From the NCBI GenBank assembly GCA_016201275.1, contig JACQDB010000161.1, positions 16,058 through 80,057 of the forward strand: a DNA stretch of 64,000 nucleotides, given 5' to 3'. The translations under genes and the position numbers were made by a program. This document shows positions 53,929 to 62,310 of the stretch, piece by piece; the stretch's first letter is position 1, and each line of letters opens with the position of its first letter. The notes beneath the pieces were generated by a model, which made no database searches, was not told the origin of the DNA, and was given only the letters and a program-made list of their open reading frames with translations. This DNA is from Acidobacteriota bacterium. GTDB taxonomy: Bacteria > Acidobacteriota > Blastocatellia > UBA7656.

Positions 53929-54015
53929 TTTTTTATCGGTCGAAATTCTTACGCAACTCGCTAAACGAGACGTAAGGCAGCAGATCAACTTTTCACTTTA
54001 TATTAAGGAGGAATT

Positions 54016-54417
54016 ATGGAAAGCACGAAGAGAACGAAAGAGCAGGGTGGCATGGAAGAAAACAAAGGCCACGCCGCCAGCGAAGCCAATGCCGCAAGCA
54101 AATCACCGGGCAGCAAACCCAATGGCGAAGGCGGTTTTAAGCTGGGCGAAAATAGCAGCGAAGTGTTAGATCAGGCCAAGCAGGTGATGACCGATGCCTA
54201 TAATCGCACCAGCAAAACATTGAATGAAACCTACACGCAGGCGGTGGATTATGGCCGCGAAAATCCTGGCAAGATGACGTTGATCGCTTTCGGCGCAGGC
54301 ATCGGCATAGGTTTGTTGCTGGCCAATGGCTTGACGCCTTCGCGCACGCGCACCGGTCGCCTGGTGCCTCCTGTGATGAATGCGCTTTCGGAGATTGCCA
54401 TCGAATTGTTCCGTTAG
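54016..54417 (+). CDS. Second YqjD/ElaB-like protein
   Basis: 133 residues with AAGGAGGAATT directly before ATG. A highly charged N-terminus without hydrophobic residues (Lys/Glu/Asn-rich, 1-45), a helix VLDQAKQVMTDAYNRTSKTL, and the family tail NPGKMTLIAFGAGIGIGLLLAN followed by a short basic stretch. Paralogue of the first gene of the operon; separated by 87 bp from DUF3618, with its own very strong ribosome site, so it may be made in excess. Confidence 0.8.
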   Translation: MESTKRTKEQGGMEENKGHAASEANAASKSPGSKPNGEGGFKLGENSSEVLDQAKQVMTDAYNRTSKTLNETYTQAVDYGRENPGKMTLIAFGAGIGIGLLLANGLTPSRTRTGRLVPPVMNALSEIAIELFR

Positions 54418-54945
54418 GAACGCCGAGATTGATTGGCTAGCGGTCAGTAGAATTTTCAGCAGAGAAAATAACTTTACGGTCTCGCCTCACTCGACCGTTA
54501 GCCAGTCAACGATTCCCGCATTGCGGACACCGCATACGCGTTATGCGGTTTCGCAGCGCTCGACCGTTCGTGTCTTCCCAGTTTTTTTTCTGCTTTCAAT
54601 TTTTTATTCGTAAGGACAGGAGACCGCAGCAGGGCGTTACCGGAAGTAAAAACAGCGCCGAGAGCTTGCCGTTTGAGGACTGCCGATTTTTCCGCTGCCG
54701 TGATTGCGCGTGCCAGTTATGATCGTGAGGGCTTGCCGTAACCGGCAAGCGGGGTGAAATTCTTTTGGCGCGGCTGTGCGTTTCGCAGCGGCGCACGGTT
54801 TGGCATTTCTTCCTCCTGTTGCGCTCGCTGTGGTAGCCGAGCCAGCCAAAAGTTGTACCAGACGTTTCGCGTTGCATCATGATCACAACCTATGGGTAGA
54901 ACTAGAAAGACCTGATTTTTAGTCTATGCCTTCAGGAGGTAGGCG
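54418..54945. other. Spacer upstream of the sensor kinase
   Basis: 528 bp with no supported gene (reverse frame 54596-54886 is basic and low-complexity, not called). It holds the palindrome ACCGCATA-CGCGT-TATGCGGT at 54529-54549 (8-base arms, 5-base spacer, the same geometry as the 52380 palindrome), flanked by direct repeats CTCGACCGTT at about 54490 and 54559. Confidence 0.45.
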
Positions 54946-57333
54946 ATGCCAGCCTTGCCCAAAATTAAAGTTCTTTACGCCGCTGCCCGCCGCAAGAGCC
55001 GCGCTACGCGCAAGGGTCTGCTGCGGGAGGCCGAGTTTGAAGTGTTGGAAACTCACAGCGCTCAACAAGCCTGGCAATTGATTCACCAGCACCATCCCGA
55101 GGTCTTGTTGCTGGATGAAAAACTTGATGATCTGACGGCTCTGGAATTGTGTCGTCATTTGAAAGCCGATGCTCGAACGCGCCGCCTGCCGATTTTGTTA
55201 TGCGCCGCAAAAGCCACCAGCGACAAGCCGAAAACGCACGAGTTGGCAAGCTTGGTGGATGCGTGGTTATGGCCTTTTACAGATGGCGCGCAAGTCGCAG
55301 CGACCATCAAACAATTGCTGCGCCAAGCCAAAGCGCAAGCGCCATCTGACGCGGCGTTGCAGCCCACGCGCTTGCTGATCGAGAGCAATACGCTGCCGAC
55401 GCTGGTCTTCGATCCGCTCACGGAAACGATACTAGCGGTCAACGAAGCGCTGATAAATTGCTTCGGTTACACGCGCTCGGAACTGCACGCCATGAAGGTG
55501 CAGCAACTGTTTGCTACCGCAGAGGCGGCCTCCTGGGTGAACTACCTGTCGCGGATTCCGCAGAGCGAAAACGCCCTGCAATGGCAGTTGCAAAAGCGTG
55601 ATGGCAGCCTCATAGACGGAGAAGCCATCTGGCAGGAGATACGTTGGCAGGAAGCCCCGGCGCTGCTGTGTTTTCTGCGCGACATCACCGAGCGCAAATG
55701 TCTGGAAGCGGCCTTGCGAGAGCGCGAACGTCATTTCCGTTTGCTGGCCGAAAGCGCGCCGGTGATGGTTTGGGCTTCTGGCACTGATAAGCTCTGCATT
55801 TTTTTCAATCGTCACTGGCTGGAATTTACAGGCCGCACCTTGGAGCAGGAGATAGGCAACGGCTGGGCTGAAGGTGTACACCCGGATGATCTGAAGCGCT
55901 GCCTGGAAATCTACTCAACTTTTTTTGAAGCGCGTGAACCCTTCAGCATGGATTATCGTTTGCGCCGCTATGATGGCGAATATCGTTGGGTGCTGGATAA
56001 AGGCGTTCCTCGATTTTCCGAGGCCGGAGTCTTTGAAGGGTACATAGGCTCGTGCATGGACATCACGGATCGCAAACAGGTCGAAGGCGAACGCGAATAT
56101 CTGCTCAACCGCGAACAGCGCGCCCGCGCCGAAGCCGAAACCGCCAACCGCGCCAAAGATGCATTTCTTGCCGTCGTTTCCCACGAACTGCGCGCCCCGC
56201 TCAATGCCATGCTCGGTTGGTCGCGCATACTGCAATATAAACAGGTGGACGAAGCGACTCAGGCTATGGCCTTGGAAACCATCGAACGCAGCGCCCGTAT
56301 GCAGGCGCAGATTATCGAAGACCTGCTTGATACCACGCGCATCATCAGCGGCAAGCTGCGTATAGAGGTGCAGCCGGTCAATCTTGCGCCGGTCATCCAA
56401 GCTGCCGTTGACACCATGCGACCGGCGGCGGACGCCAAAGGCATAGAGATTTGCGTGTCGCTGTATGCCGAGACCGATATGATTACCGGCGACGCCGAAC
56501 GCTTGCAGCAGGTGGTCTGGAATCTGGTCTCGAACGCGATTAAATTCACGCCTAGCGGCGGACGTGTCGAAGTCCTCTTGCAGCGCGTTGACCCGGCGAT
56601 GCAACTCGTCGTCAAAGACAACGGACAGGGCATCAAACCGGAAATGATGCCGTATGTGTTTGACCGTTTTTATCAGATAGACCGTTCCAACACGCGCCGT
56701 CAAAGCGGCCTGGGGCTGGGGCTGTCGCTGGTGCGTCATCTGGTGGAATTGCATGGCGGCACTATAACGGTGGAGAGCGCTGGCGAAAATCAGGGCGCAA
56801 GCTTTACCGTCAATCTGCCAGTGCGCGCCGTGCGCTCTGCCGCCGTGCCGGAAGCAACGCCGTCCACACGCTCCCAACCGGCAATGGATTTCGATATGAA
56901 TCTTGATGGCTTATGGGTGCTGGCCGTAGATGATGAAGCCGACGCCAGAGAATTGCTCACCACCTTGTTGAAGCAATACGGCGCGAAGGTCACGGCGGTC
57001 GGTTCGGCCAACGACGCCTTCAAAGTCATTGCCGAAAGCGAGGCGGGCAAACGCCCGGACATACTGGTGTCCGATATTGGTATGCCCGAAGAAGACGGCT
57101 ATACGCTGATACGACGGGTGCGCCAACTGGCTCCCAAAAGCGGTGGACGCATTCCGGCGGTTGCCTTGACCGCTTATGGGCGCGCCAGCGACCGCGTCAA
57201 GGCGTTGACCGCAGGCTTTCAAAGTCACGTTCCCAAACCCGTTGATCTGGCCGAATTGATTGCCGTCATCGCCAGTTTAACCACACGGGAATGGCAGGGA
57301 GGCCGCTCCCAGGCGCACGCCGAACGCCACTGA
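54946..57333 (+). CDS. Hybrid sensor histidine kinase (pseudo-receiver, PAS, PAS, HisKA, HATPase, receiver)
   Basis: 795 residues, no transmembrane segment, so cytoplasmic. Residues 5-125 form a degenerate receiver: D57 is kept (LLLDEKL) but the acid pocket is AAA instead of DD and the Lys is replaced (WLWPF). PAS domains at about 140-255 and 262-380, each followed by an ITERK/ITDRK PAC end. HisKA with H413 in VVSHELRAPLNAM. HATPase with NLVSNAIKF, DNGQGI and GLGLGLSLV. C-terminal receiver (about 655-780) with DDE and D in LVSDIGMP. AGGAGGTAGGCG precedes the ATG. It is followed 28 bp later by a sigma-54 activator, its likely partner. The PAS ligand cannot be deduced. Confidence 0.93.
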   Translation: MPALPKIKVLYAAARRKSRATRKGLLREAEFEVLETHSAQQAWQLIHQHHPEVLLLDEKLDDLTALELCRHLKADARTRRLPILLCAAKATSDKPKTHELASLVDAWLWPFTDGAQVAATIKQLLRQAKAQAPSDAALQPTRLLIESNTLPTLVFDPLTETILAVNEALINCFGYTRSELHAMKVQQLFATAEAASWVNYLSRIPQSENALQWQLQKRDGSLIDGEAIWQEIRWQEAPALLCFLRDITERKCLEAALRERERHFRLLAESAPVMVWASGTDKLCIFFNRHWLEFTGRTLEQEIGNGWAEGVHPDDLKRCLEIYSTFFEAREPFSMDYRLRRYDGEYRWVLDKGVPRFSEAGVFEGYIGSCMDITDRKQVEGEREYLLNREQRARAEAETANRAKDAFLAVVSHELRAPLNAMLGWSRILQYKQVDEATQAMALETIERSARMQAQIIEDLLDTTRIISGKLRIEVQPVNLAPVIQAAVDTMRPAADAKGIEICVSLYAETDMITGDAERLQQVVWNLVSNAIKFTPSGGRVEVLLQRVDPAMQLVVKDNGQGIKPEMMPYVFDRFYQIDRSNTRRQSGLGLGLSLVRHLVELHGGTITVESAGENQGASFTVNLPVRAVRSAAVPEATPSTRSQPAMDFDMNLDGLWVLAVDDEADARELLTTLLKQYGAKVTAVGSANDAFKVIAESEAGKRPDILVSDIGMPEEDGYTLIRRVRQLAPKSGGRIPAVALTAYGRASDRVKALTAGFQSHVPKPVDLAELIAVIASLTTREWQGGRSQAHAERH

Positions 57334-57361
57334 CCTTTCAGTATGTGCAGGAGAGAGAGTT

Positions 57362-58882
57362 ATGGAAACAGATAAAATCCTATTGATTGATGATGACCCG
57401 GCGATGTTGACGCTGACGCGCTTTCATCTGGAGTCGGAAGGCTATGCGGTGATGACTGCCGACAGCGGCGTGGACGGCATACGCTTGTTACAGGAAAATA
57501 ATTTCCCCCTCATCCTCACCGATTTGCACTTGCCGGATGTGAACGGCATAGAGATTGTCAAACAGGCGAAGGCGCTGTCGCCGAACACCGAAATTATCGT
57601 CATCTCCGGTTATGGCTCGGTGTCGGGAGCCGTGGAAGCGACCAAAGCCGGAGCCTTCTACTTTGTCGAAAAGCCCGTCGAATATGAAGAGTTGACACTG
57701 CTGATTGAAAAGGCGCTCGAACGTCGCCAGCAGGCCGAAGAGATTAAACAACTGCGCGGCAAACTCAAAGACCGCACCTCGTATTACAACATCATCGGCA
57801 GCAGCAAAGCCATGCAGGCGATTTATGAGATCATTGATAACGTCGCCGAATCCGACGCTAATATTTTAATCCTCGGCGAATCCGGAACCGGCAAAGAATT
57901 AATCGCCAACGCCATTCATTACAAGAGCGCACGCTCGAAAAAACCGTTCGTGAAAATCAACTGCTCGTCCTTGCCCAAAGAGTTGATTGAATCGGAACTC
58001 TTCGGCCATACCAAAGGCGCATTCACTGGCGCGAACATGGACAAGATTGGTTTGATCGGGCGCGCCAGCGGCGGCAGTCTGTTGCTCGATGAAATCGGCG
58101 AGATGCCGTTGGAATTGCAGCCCAAACTGCTGCGCGTTTTGCAAGAGCGCATCTATTACCGACTCGGCAGCGAGAAAGCTCAGGAGGCCGATTTCCGTTT
58201 GATCTCCGCCACCAACCGCGACCCGCTGGCAGCCGTCGCCGAAGGCCATTTGCGCGAGGACCTCTACTATCGCATCAACACCATAGAGATACAGGTTCCG
58301 CCGTTGCGCGAACGCGCCGAAGACATCCCGCATCTGGCGCAATATTTTCTCAGCGAGTTTGCCGAAAAGTACAATCGCCCAACGCGCACGCTGTCGCAGC
58401 AGGCCTATGAAACCATGTTTGAATATGCCTGGCCGGGCAATGTGCGCGAATTGCAAAACGTCATCGAGCGCGCCGTGCTGCTGTGCAAAGCGGATGTCAT
58501 AGAAGCCGCCGCGCTGCACCTGGGCAAGGCTTTGGGCAAGGCGGCGGCGGCCAGTGCCAGTGCCGTGGCGACCGCTGTGGCAGCACCGGTGACTTTGGAG
58601 AAAGAGATGCAAAGTGCCGAGTCTGCCGCGCCGCCCAACAACGGCAACGATCACGACCACAGCAATGTAGATACGCTGTTTGAAAACATTGGTCGCGTCA
58701 TCATCAACAAAGTTGTGGATAGCGAACCCGATGCCGAACGCGAGGATGTGTTCAGTAAACTGGAAGGCGCTCTGGTGCACGCCGCGCTGGAACGCACGCG
58801 GGGCAATAAACAGGCCGCCGCCGATTTGCTTGGCGTTTATCGAGCGCGCCTCTACGGCATGATTAAGCGACACCATTTGTAA
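57362..58882 (+). CDS. NtrC-family sigma-54-dependent response regulator
   Basis: 506 residues. Receiver (1-120) with D54 in LILTDLHLP and K104; AAA+ domain (about 143-380) with Walker A GESGTGKE (173-180), the sigma-54-contacting GAFTGA loop (219-224), Walker B GGSLLLDEIGEM and arginine-finger region; then an Ala-rich linker (385-440) and a C-terminal Fis-type HTH (ALERTRGNKQAAADLLGVYRARLYGMIKRH). Activates RNA polymerase-sigma-54 from upstream sites. It is the only such activator in the window and lies amid seven sigma-54-type promoters, so it is the natural candidate to bind the CGTATG-N5-CATACG dyads. Confidence 0.95.
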   Translation: METDKILLIDDDPAMLTLTRFHLESEGYAVMTADSGVDGIRLLQENNFPLILTDLHLPDVNGIEIVKQAKALSPNTEIIVISGYGSVSGAVEATKAGAFYFVEKPVEYEELTLLIEKALERRQQAEEIKQLRGKLKDRTSYYNIIGSSKAMQAIYEIIDNVAESDANILILGESGTGKELIANAIHYKSARSKKPFVKINCSSLPKELIESELFGHTKGAFTGANMDKIGLIGRASGGSLLLDEIGEMPLELQPKLLRVLQERIYYRLGSEKAQEADFRLISATNRDPLAAVAEGHLREDLYYRINTIEIQVPPLRERAEDIPHLAQYFLSEFAEKYNRPTRTLSQQAYETMFEYAWPGNVRELQNVIERAVLLCKADVIEAAALHLGKALGKAAAASASAVATAVAAPVTLEKEMQSAESAAPPNNGNDHDHSNVDTLFENIGRVIINKVVDSEPDAEREDVFSKLEGALVHAALERTRGNKQAAADLLGVYRARLYGMIKRHHL

Positions 58883-59068
58883 AAACGTGTTGGGAAATTA
58901 TGTACATGGCGAATCCCTGCGATGGCAGTTGGGGGGATTTAGCCAAAGCTCCAAAGACTCTCAAATATATAGACGTTAGAAAAAAATTTCTTACAAGCTA
59001 TAGAACCGGATTTGCAGACCGGTAGCGCCGCGTGGCATAACTGATGCCACTCTTTTGCACGGCGGTGA

Positions 59069-59752
59069 ATGATGAACATAGAGATGCCTAATGACTGGCG
59101 AAAAGTCATCGGCGCGGAATTCGACAAAGACTATTTCAAAACTTTGAGCGCCTTTGTGGACCAAGAGCGTGCGGCCTTGCCGGAACAAATCTATCCGCCC
59201 GAAGAGGATGTCTTTTCGGCTTTTCAATTGACGCCCTACCACAACGTCAATGTGCTGTTGCTCGGCCAAGACCCTTATGTGAAGAAAGGTCAGGCGCATG
59301 GTTTGTGCTTTTCGGTGCGCCCGAAAGTTGCGCCGCCGCCCTCGCTGAAAAATATCTTCATCGAATTGAAAAATGATTTAGGCTGTCGCCTTCCCAACAA
59401 CGGCTACCTGATTGACTGGGCGCAACAAGGCATACTGATGCTCAACACCGTGTTGACGGTGCGCGCCGGTACGCCGTTTTCGCATCGCGGCAAAGGCTGG
59501 GAAAGCTTCACCGATGCGGTGATTCAAAAGGTCAATGACAAAAGCACGCCGGTCGTTTTTGTGCTGTGGGGCAATGCCGCGCAAGCCAAAATAAAATTCA
59601 TAGACACCTCGCGTCATTTCATCGTCAAAGGCGCGCATCCATCGCCCTTGTCCGCCAAACGCTTCTTCGGCAGCCGTCCGTTTTCCCAAATCAACGCACA
59701 CTTGAAAGCCAGCGCCAAGCCCGAAATCAACTGGCAGATACCGGACCGTTGA
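59069..59752 (+). CDS. ung: Uracil-DNA glycosylase, family 1
   Basis: 227 residues. Removes uracil from DNA as the first step of base-excision repair. Catalytic Asp in VLLLGQDPYV, followed by GQAHGLCFSV, LNTVLTVRAG, and the leucine-loop/His motif GAHPSPLSAKRFFGSRPFSQ. The residue after DPY is Val rather than the His of E. coli Ung (GQDPYH), a variation I believe occurs elsewhere in the family. Start ATG 59069 follows GGCGGTGA. Stands alone. Confidence 0.94.
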   Translation: MMNIEMPNDWRKVIGAEFDKDYFKTLSAFVDQERAALPEQIYPPEEDVFSAFQLTPYHNVNVLLLGQDPYVKKGQAHGLCFSVRPKVAPPPSLKNIFIELKNDLGCRLPNNGYLIDWAQQGILMLNTVLTVRAGTPFSHRGKGWESFTDAVIQKVNDKSTPVVFVLWGNAAQAKIKFIDTSRHFIVKGAHPSPLSAKRFFGSRPFSQINAHLKASAKPEINWQIPDR

Positions 59753-60136
59753 GTAAGCAAACTTGGCTAGGGCAAGGTTGGCCTTCGTGCCTGATATACA
59801 CACGCTGCGCTGTACGCTAACTGACCAGCACCGCAACCAACTGTAGGAAAACAATTCAAACTTGTTGAGAAATGCCGCTGAATCCAGCGGCATAAAGTTT
59901 GCTCTAGGTATTAGCAATCAAGTGAGCAAGACAACGGGTGATTGGTAACGCATTACCTGTGTCTGCGAACTCGGTGGCGGCGAATTGAAATATGCAGAAA
60001 CGAGGCTTCAACTCGCTTGGGCTTAGTAAAGCGAGTGCAAAGTTGATTTGTGTTAAAACCCCTCACAGACTACCCTCTTAAGCCGCCACCAAACACCTTC
60101 TCTTGAGTTCGAAAATTTTTCAGGAGGTATTTTGCA
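59753..60136. other. Gene-free spacer with hairpins
   Basis: Contains TGCCGCTG-AATC-CAGCGGCA at 59873-59892 inside a stretch ending GTTTGCTCTAG, and AACTCGCTT ... AAGCGAGT near 60010-60035. The first may end the ung transcript. The metallothionein ribosome site AGGAGG is at 60122-60127. Confidence 0.45.
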
Positions 60137-60322
60137 ATGATAGAAGCAACAGAAGCACCCGCCCACGATCAATGCCGCCACCTCGGTTGCACCTGCAAGC
60201 CGCTACTGGGCGAAAACTATTGCAGCGCGCACTGCGAAGTCACGCCTTACGAAACTCATTGCGGCTGCGGTCACGCCGAATGCGAAGCCAAAGCGGTTGA
60301 CAGCGCTTCGCAAACCGCTTGA
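60137..60322 (+). CDS. Bacterial metallothionein (SmtA/BmtA-like)
   Basis: 61 residues with nine Cys and several His: QCRHLGCTCKPL, NYCSAHCE, HCGCGHAECEA. The order C-x5-C-x-C, YCS-x2-C, C-x-CGH-x3-C matches cyanobacterial SmtA-type zinc-binding metallothioneins. Cytoplasmic Zn/Cd/Cu buffering. AGGAGG with nine bases before ATG predicts strong translation. A single-gene unit with its own terminator, in the stress island; no SmtB-like repressor gene is adjacent. Confidence 0.88.
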   Translation: MIEATEAPAHDQCRHLGCTCKPLLGENYCSAHCEVTPYETHCGCGHAECEAKAVDSASQTA

Positions 60323-60400
60323 AGCGGCAAAAACTTCGGCAGCAGGATTGTCGTGTTTTTCGTGCCACAGGGCGATCCGAAGTGGCTCGCCCTCCTCTCC

Positions 60401-60442
60401 AAAAAAGCGAGCCTGATGGGATTCAGGCTCGCTCTTTTTTTT
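60401..60442 (+). terminator. Rho-independent terminator of the metallothionein gene
   Basis: AGCGAGCCTGA / TCAGGCTCGCT (11 bp) with a 6-base loop flanked by six A and followed by eight T. A weaker AGGGCGA / TCGCCCT hairpin precedes it at 60369-60393. Confidence 0.92.
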
Positions 60443-60508
60443 ATGATTGGTAATGCCGTCTGACCTGGAGCCGTTTACCATTGCGTGTACGGGCAACCTT
60501 GCGATGGG

Positions 60509-60604
60509 TGCAAGTAAAAGTGAGGCTCGGTTTCGGACAGTGGTTTGACCAGCCCTTTTCGGGTGGCGAACAGGAAGCTTCTTTTTGCTGGCGTCTCACT
60601 TTTA
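60509..60604. repeat. Inverted repeat next to MITE D copy 2
   Basis: AAGTAAAAGTGAG (from about 60511) and CTCACTTTTACT (about 60593-60604) face each other across about 70 bp. It directly abuts the MITE at 60605. Confidence 0.45.
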
Positions 60605-60724
60605 CTGGGTAGGTAGAGCGTGTCGCAGAAAATCCATTTCTGCCCATATATTGGGTGAGATGTTTTAACTATCCACAACATATGGGCGGTTACTGGAATT
60701 CTGCGACACGCTCTACCTACCCAG
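60605..60724 (+). repeat. MITE-like element, family D, copy 2
   Basis: 120 bp with perfect 26-bp inverted ends (outermost CTGGGTAGGTAGAGCGTGTC and its complement). The internal part is the reverse complement of copy 1 (34831-34936). Longer and more perfect ends suggest a younger copy. Confidence 0.88.
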
Positions 60725-60744
60725 CTTGGTTGGGAGAGTCGAAC

Positions 60745-60952
60745 GCTGTGCGGCTGTACCGCTTTGAGATGCGGAGCGTCTCGGACTCTCCGTTAGGCTG
60801 GCGCTGCGTTTTCGCGGCTACGCCGCACTGGAGGCTACGCCTCAGAGAAGCTTGGCGGCAGAAACCCACAGGCGGCGTAGCCGCGAGAGTTGCGAGCATA
60901 GCTTACGGACAGGCGCAGCCTTTCCGCACCTCAAAGCGGCACAGCCGCAAGC
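60745..60952. repeat. Large foldback repeat of about 208 bp
   Basis: The outer arms 60745-60775 and 60923-60952 match at about 27 of 30 positions (GCGGCTGTACCGCTTTGAG versus GCGGCTGTGCCGCTTTGAG). Nested inside are CGCGGCTACGCCGC / GCGGCGTAGCCGCG and GAGGCTACGCCTC. No coding content; it could form a long RNA hairpin. Confidence 0.65.
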
Positions 60953-60995
60953 ACGGGCTGGGTCGTTACTATACTTTTACCTTTTGCCTTCCGGC

Positions 60996-61658
60996 TTATT
61001 TTTTCGTCGGGGTCGCCGCCATCTTGCCGCTGACCTTCAATTGATTGTTGACGCTTTTCACGCCATCGGTATTTTTGGCAACGCGCTCGGCTTCCGCCTT
61101 CTGCTCGGTGCTATCCACCGTGCCGCGCAAGGTAACCACATTGTTCACTACGTCCACATTAATTTTGCGCTCCGGAGTGTTGCTGTTGGTAATCAACTTG
61201 GCGACAATCTTGGTGTGAATCCAGGCATCGTCAAGGGTATCGCCGATTTTATCGCCATACGATTTGCCCTTCTCGCGTTCCTGCTTGGCCTGCTCTTGGG
61301 TGTAATCGGTGCGCGACATTTCTCGCGGCTTCACCATGATTTTATCGGTAATCAAGATACCCGCTTGAGCGCTCTTGGCCAGATCAATCGCCCGGGTGCG
61401 TAAGGCTTCCGAATCCACGGTTCCCGACAAGGTGACTTGATTGGTTTCGGCGTCAGCGCTAACCCCTAGATTCACGGCTTTGAGTTGTGCGTCGGTGTCG
61501 AGTTTAGTCTTGACGCTGTTCTCCAAATCGCTATCGGTCATCTTGGCCTGCGAGGCTTTCGGCGTGGAACTGTTGGCGGTTTTATCACTGGTCTCACAAC
61601 CGCCTAAAGCCAGACACAAGGCGGCAACCATTAGCGAACTTAACAAAAGCTTAATCAT
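60996..61658 (-). CDS. BON-domain lipoprotein
   Basis: 220 residues. Signal peptide with lipobox LALGGC (Cys21), so likely outer-membrane or periplasmic lipoprotein. Two BON domains at about 42-110 (DLENSVKTKLDTDAQLKAV ... NQVTLSGTVDSEALRTRAIDLAK) and 145-213 (WIHTKIVAKLITN ... VVTLRGTVDSTEQKAEAERVAK). BON domains bind phospholipid membranes; OsmY-like proteins protect during osmotic stress. AGGAGGACGT precedes the ATG. It lies downstream of csbD-like on the same strand, with a hairpin between. Confidence 0.9.
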   Translation of the reverse strand: MIKLLLSSLMVAALCLALGGCETSDKTANSSTPKASQAKMTDSDLENSVKTKLDTDAQLKAVNLGVSADAETNQVTLSGTVDSEALRTRAIDLAKSAQAGILITDKIMVKPREMSRTDYTQEQAKQEREKGKSYGDKIGDTLDDAWIHTKIVAKLITNSNTPERKINVDVVNNVVTLRGTVDSTEQKAEAERVAKNTDGVKSVNNQLKVSGKMAATPTKK

Positions 61659-61707
61659 ACGTCCTCCTGATTTTGTCTCTACCCGATGGATAGATAAAAC
61701 CGTAAAG

Positions 61708-61741
61708 GGACAGCCTGCCGACGAGTTTCAGCAAGCTGTCC
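61708..61741 (-). terminator. Hairpin between CsbD-like and BON genes
   Basis: GGACAGC / GCTGTCC with partly paired interior (CTGC/GCAA); read on the minus strand it is followed by CTTTACGG. A weak terminator or attenuator. Confidence 0.45.
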
Positions 61742-61787
61742 GTGACTCTTTCAAACCTGAAAACAATCATGAAAAATGATTGATGAT

Positions 61788-61982
61788 TTAATCCAGCGCC
61801 TCGTCCACCGACTCTTTCACTTTGCGCTTGGCCTTGCCGTAGGTCTCTTGAATTTCGCCTTCAACTCTTTGCTGACGACCCTCCGCTTCGGCGCGCCGAT
61901 CATCAGCCGCATTGCCAAGATTTTCTTTCACCTTGCCAACGATTTTTTTACCTTTGCCTTTGATTTCGTCCTTATTCCACAT
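61788..61982 (-). CDS. CsbD-family stress protein
   Basis: 64 residues: MWNKDEIKGKGKKIVGKVKE near the start, then NLGNAADDRRAEAEGRQQRV and GEIQETYGKAKRKVKESVDE. Highly charged, hydrophilic and helical, the CsbD pattern; family members are general-stress proteins of unknown mechanism, among the most abundant small proteins in stressed cells. AAGGAGAATTGAT precedes the ATG. Confidence 0.92.
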   Translation of the reverse strand: MWNKDEIKGKGKKIVGKVKENLGNAADDRRAEAEGRQQRVEGEIQETYGKAKRKVKESVDEALD

Positions 61983-62054
61983 ATCAATTCTCCTTTTCTG
62001 CTCAACCGACTTGCACAGTGCGATTGAGGATTATTAAAAATAGAACAAACAAAT

Positions 62055-62279
62055 TCAGCCGTTACCCAAGCGGGAATGCACCATAACCACGGCGGCGCGG
62101 CGGCACGGGTGGTCGGCTTCCAACCAAAGCGCGTGGCGGCTTTCCGGCCTTGCCGTGCCGCGTCTTTTCAACTTCTCGTTCCGCCACATCGGCGACGGCG
62201 AACCCGGTTCCTGCAACCACAATTTAGTGACGTGTCGCGCCGGTGGAAATGAATGATACAGTCGTTGGTGATCTTTCAT
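62055..62279 (-). CDS. Small hypothetical protein downstream of the Clp-type ATPase
   Basis: 74 residues, basic, with many His, Arg and Pro (KDHQRLYHSFPPARHVTKLW; RRAAVVMVHSRLGNG). No family recognised. AGGAAGCACGCAT precedes the ATG and it begins 31 bp after the ATPase stop, which supports translation in the same operon; composition could also be chance. Confidence 0.4.
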   Translation of the reverse strand: MKDHQRLYHSFPPARHVTKLWLQEPGSPSPMWRNEKLKRRGTARPESRHALWLEADHPCRRAAVVMVHSRLGNG

Positions 62280-62310
62280 ATGCGTGCTTCCTGATGCCAG
62301 ACGCCGCGCT

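Noticed and set aside
54596..54886. Basic reverse frame upstream of the kinase
   Set aside because: Low-complexity Arg/Ser/His composition and no family; probably a chance frame.
59033..59048. TGGCAT-AACTG-ATGCC before ung as a sigma-54 promoter
   Set aside because: The -12 part lacks the TT, and the sequence is itself a short hairpin only 20 bp from the start codon.
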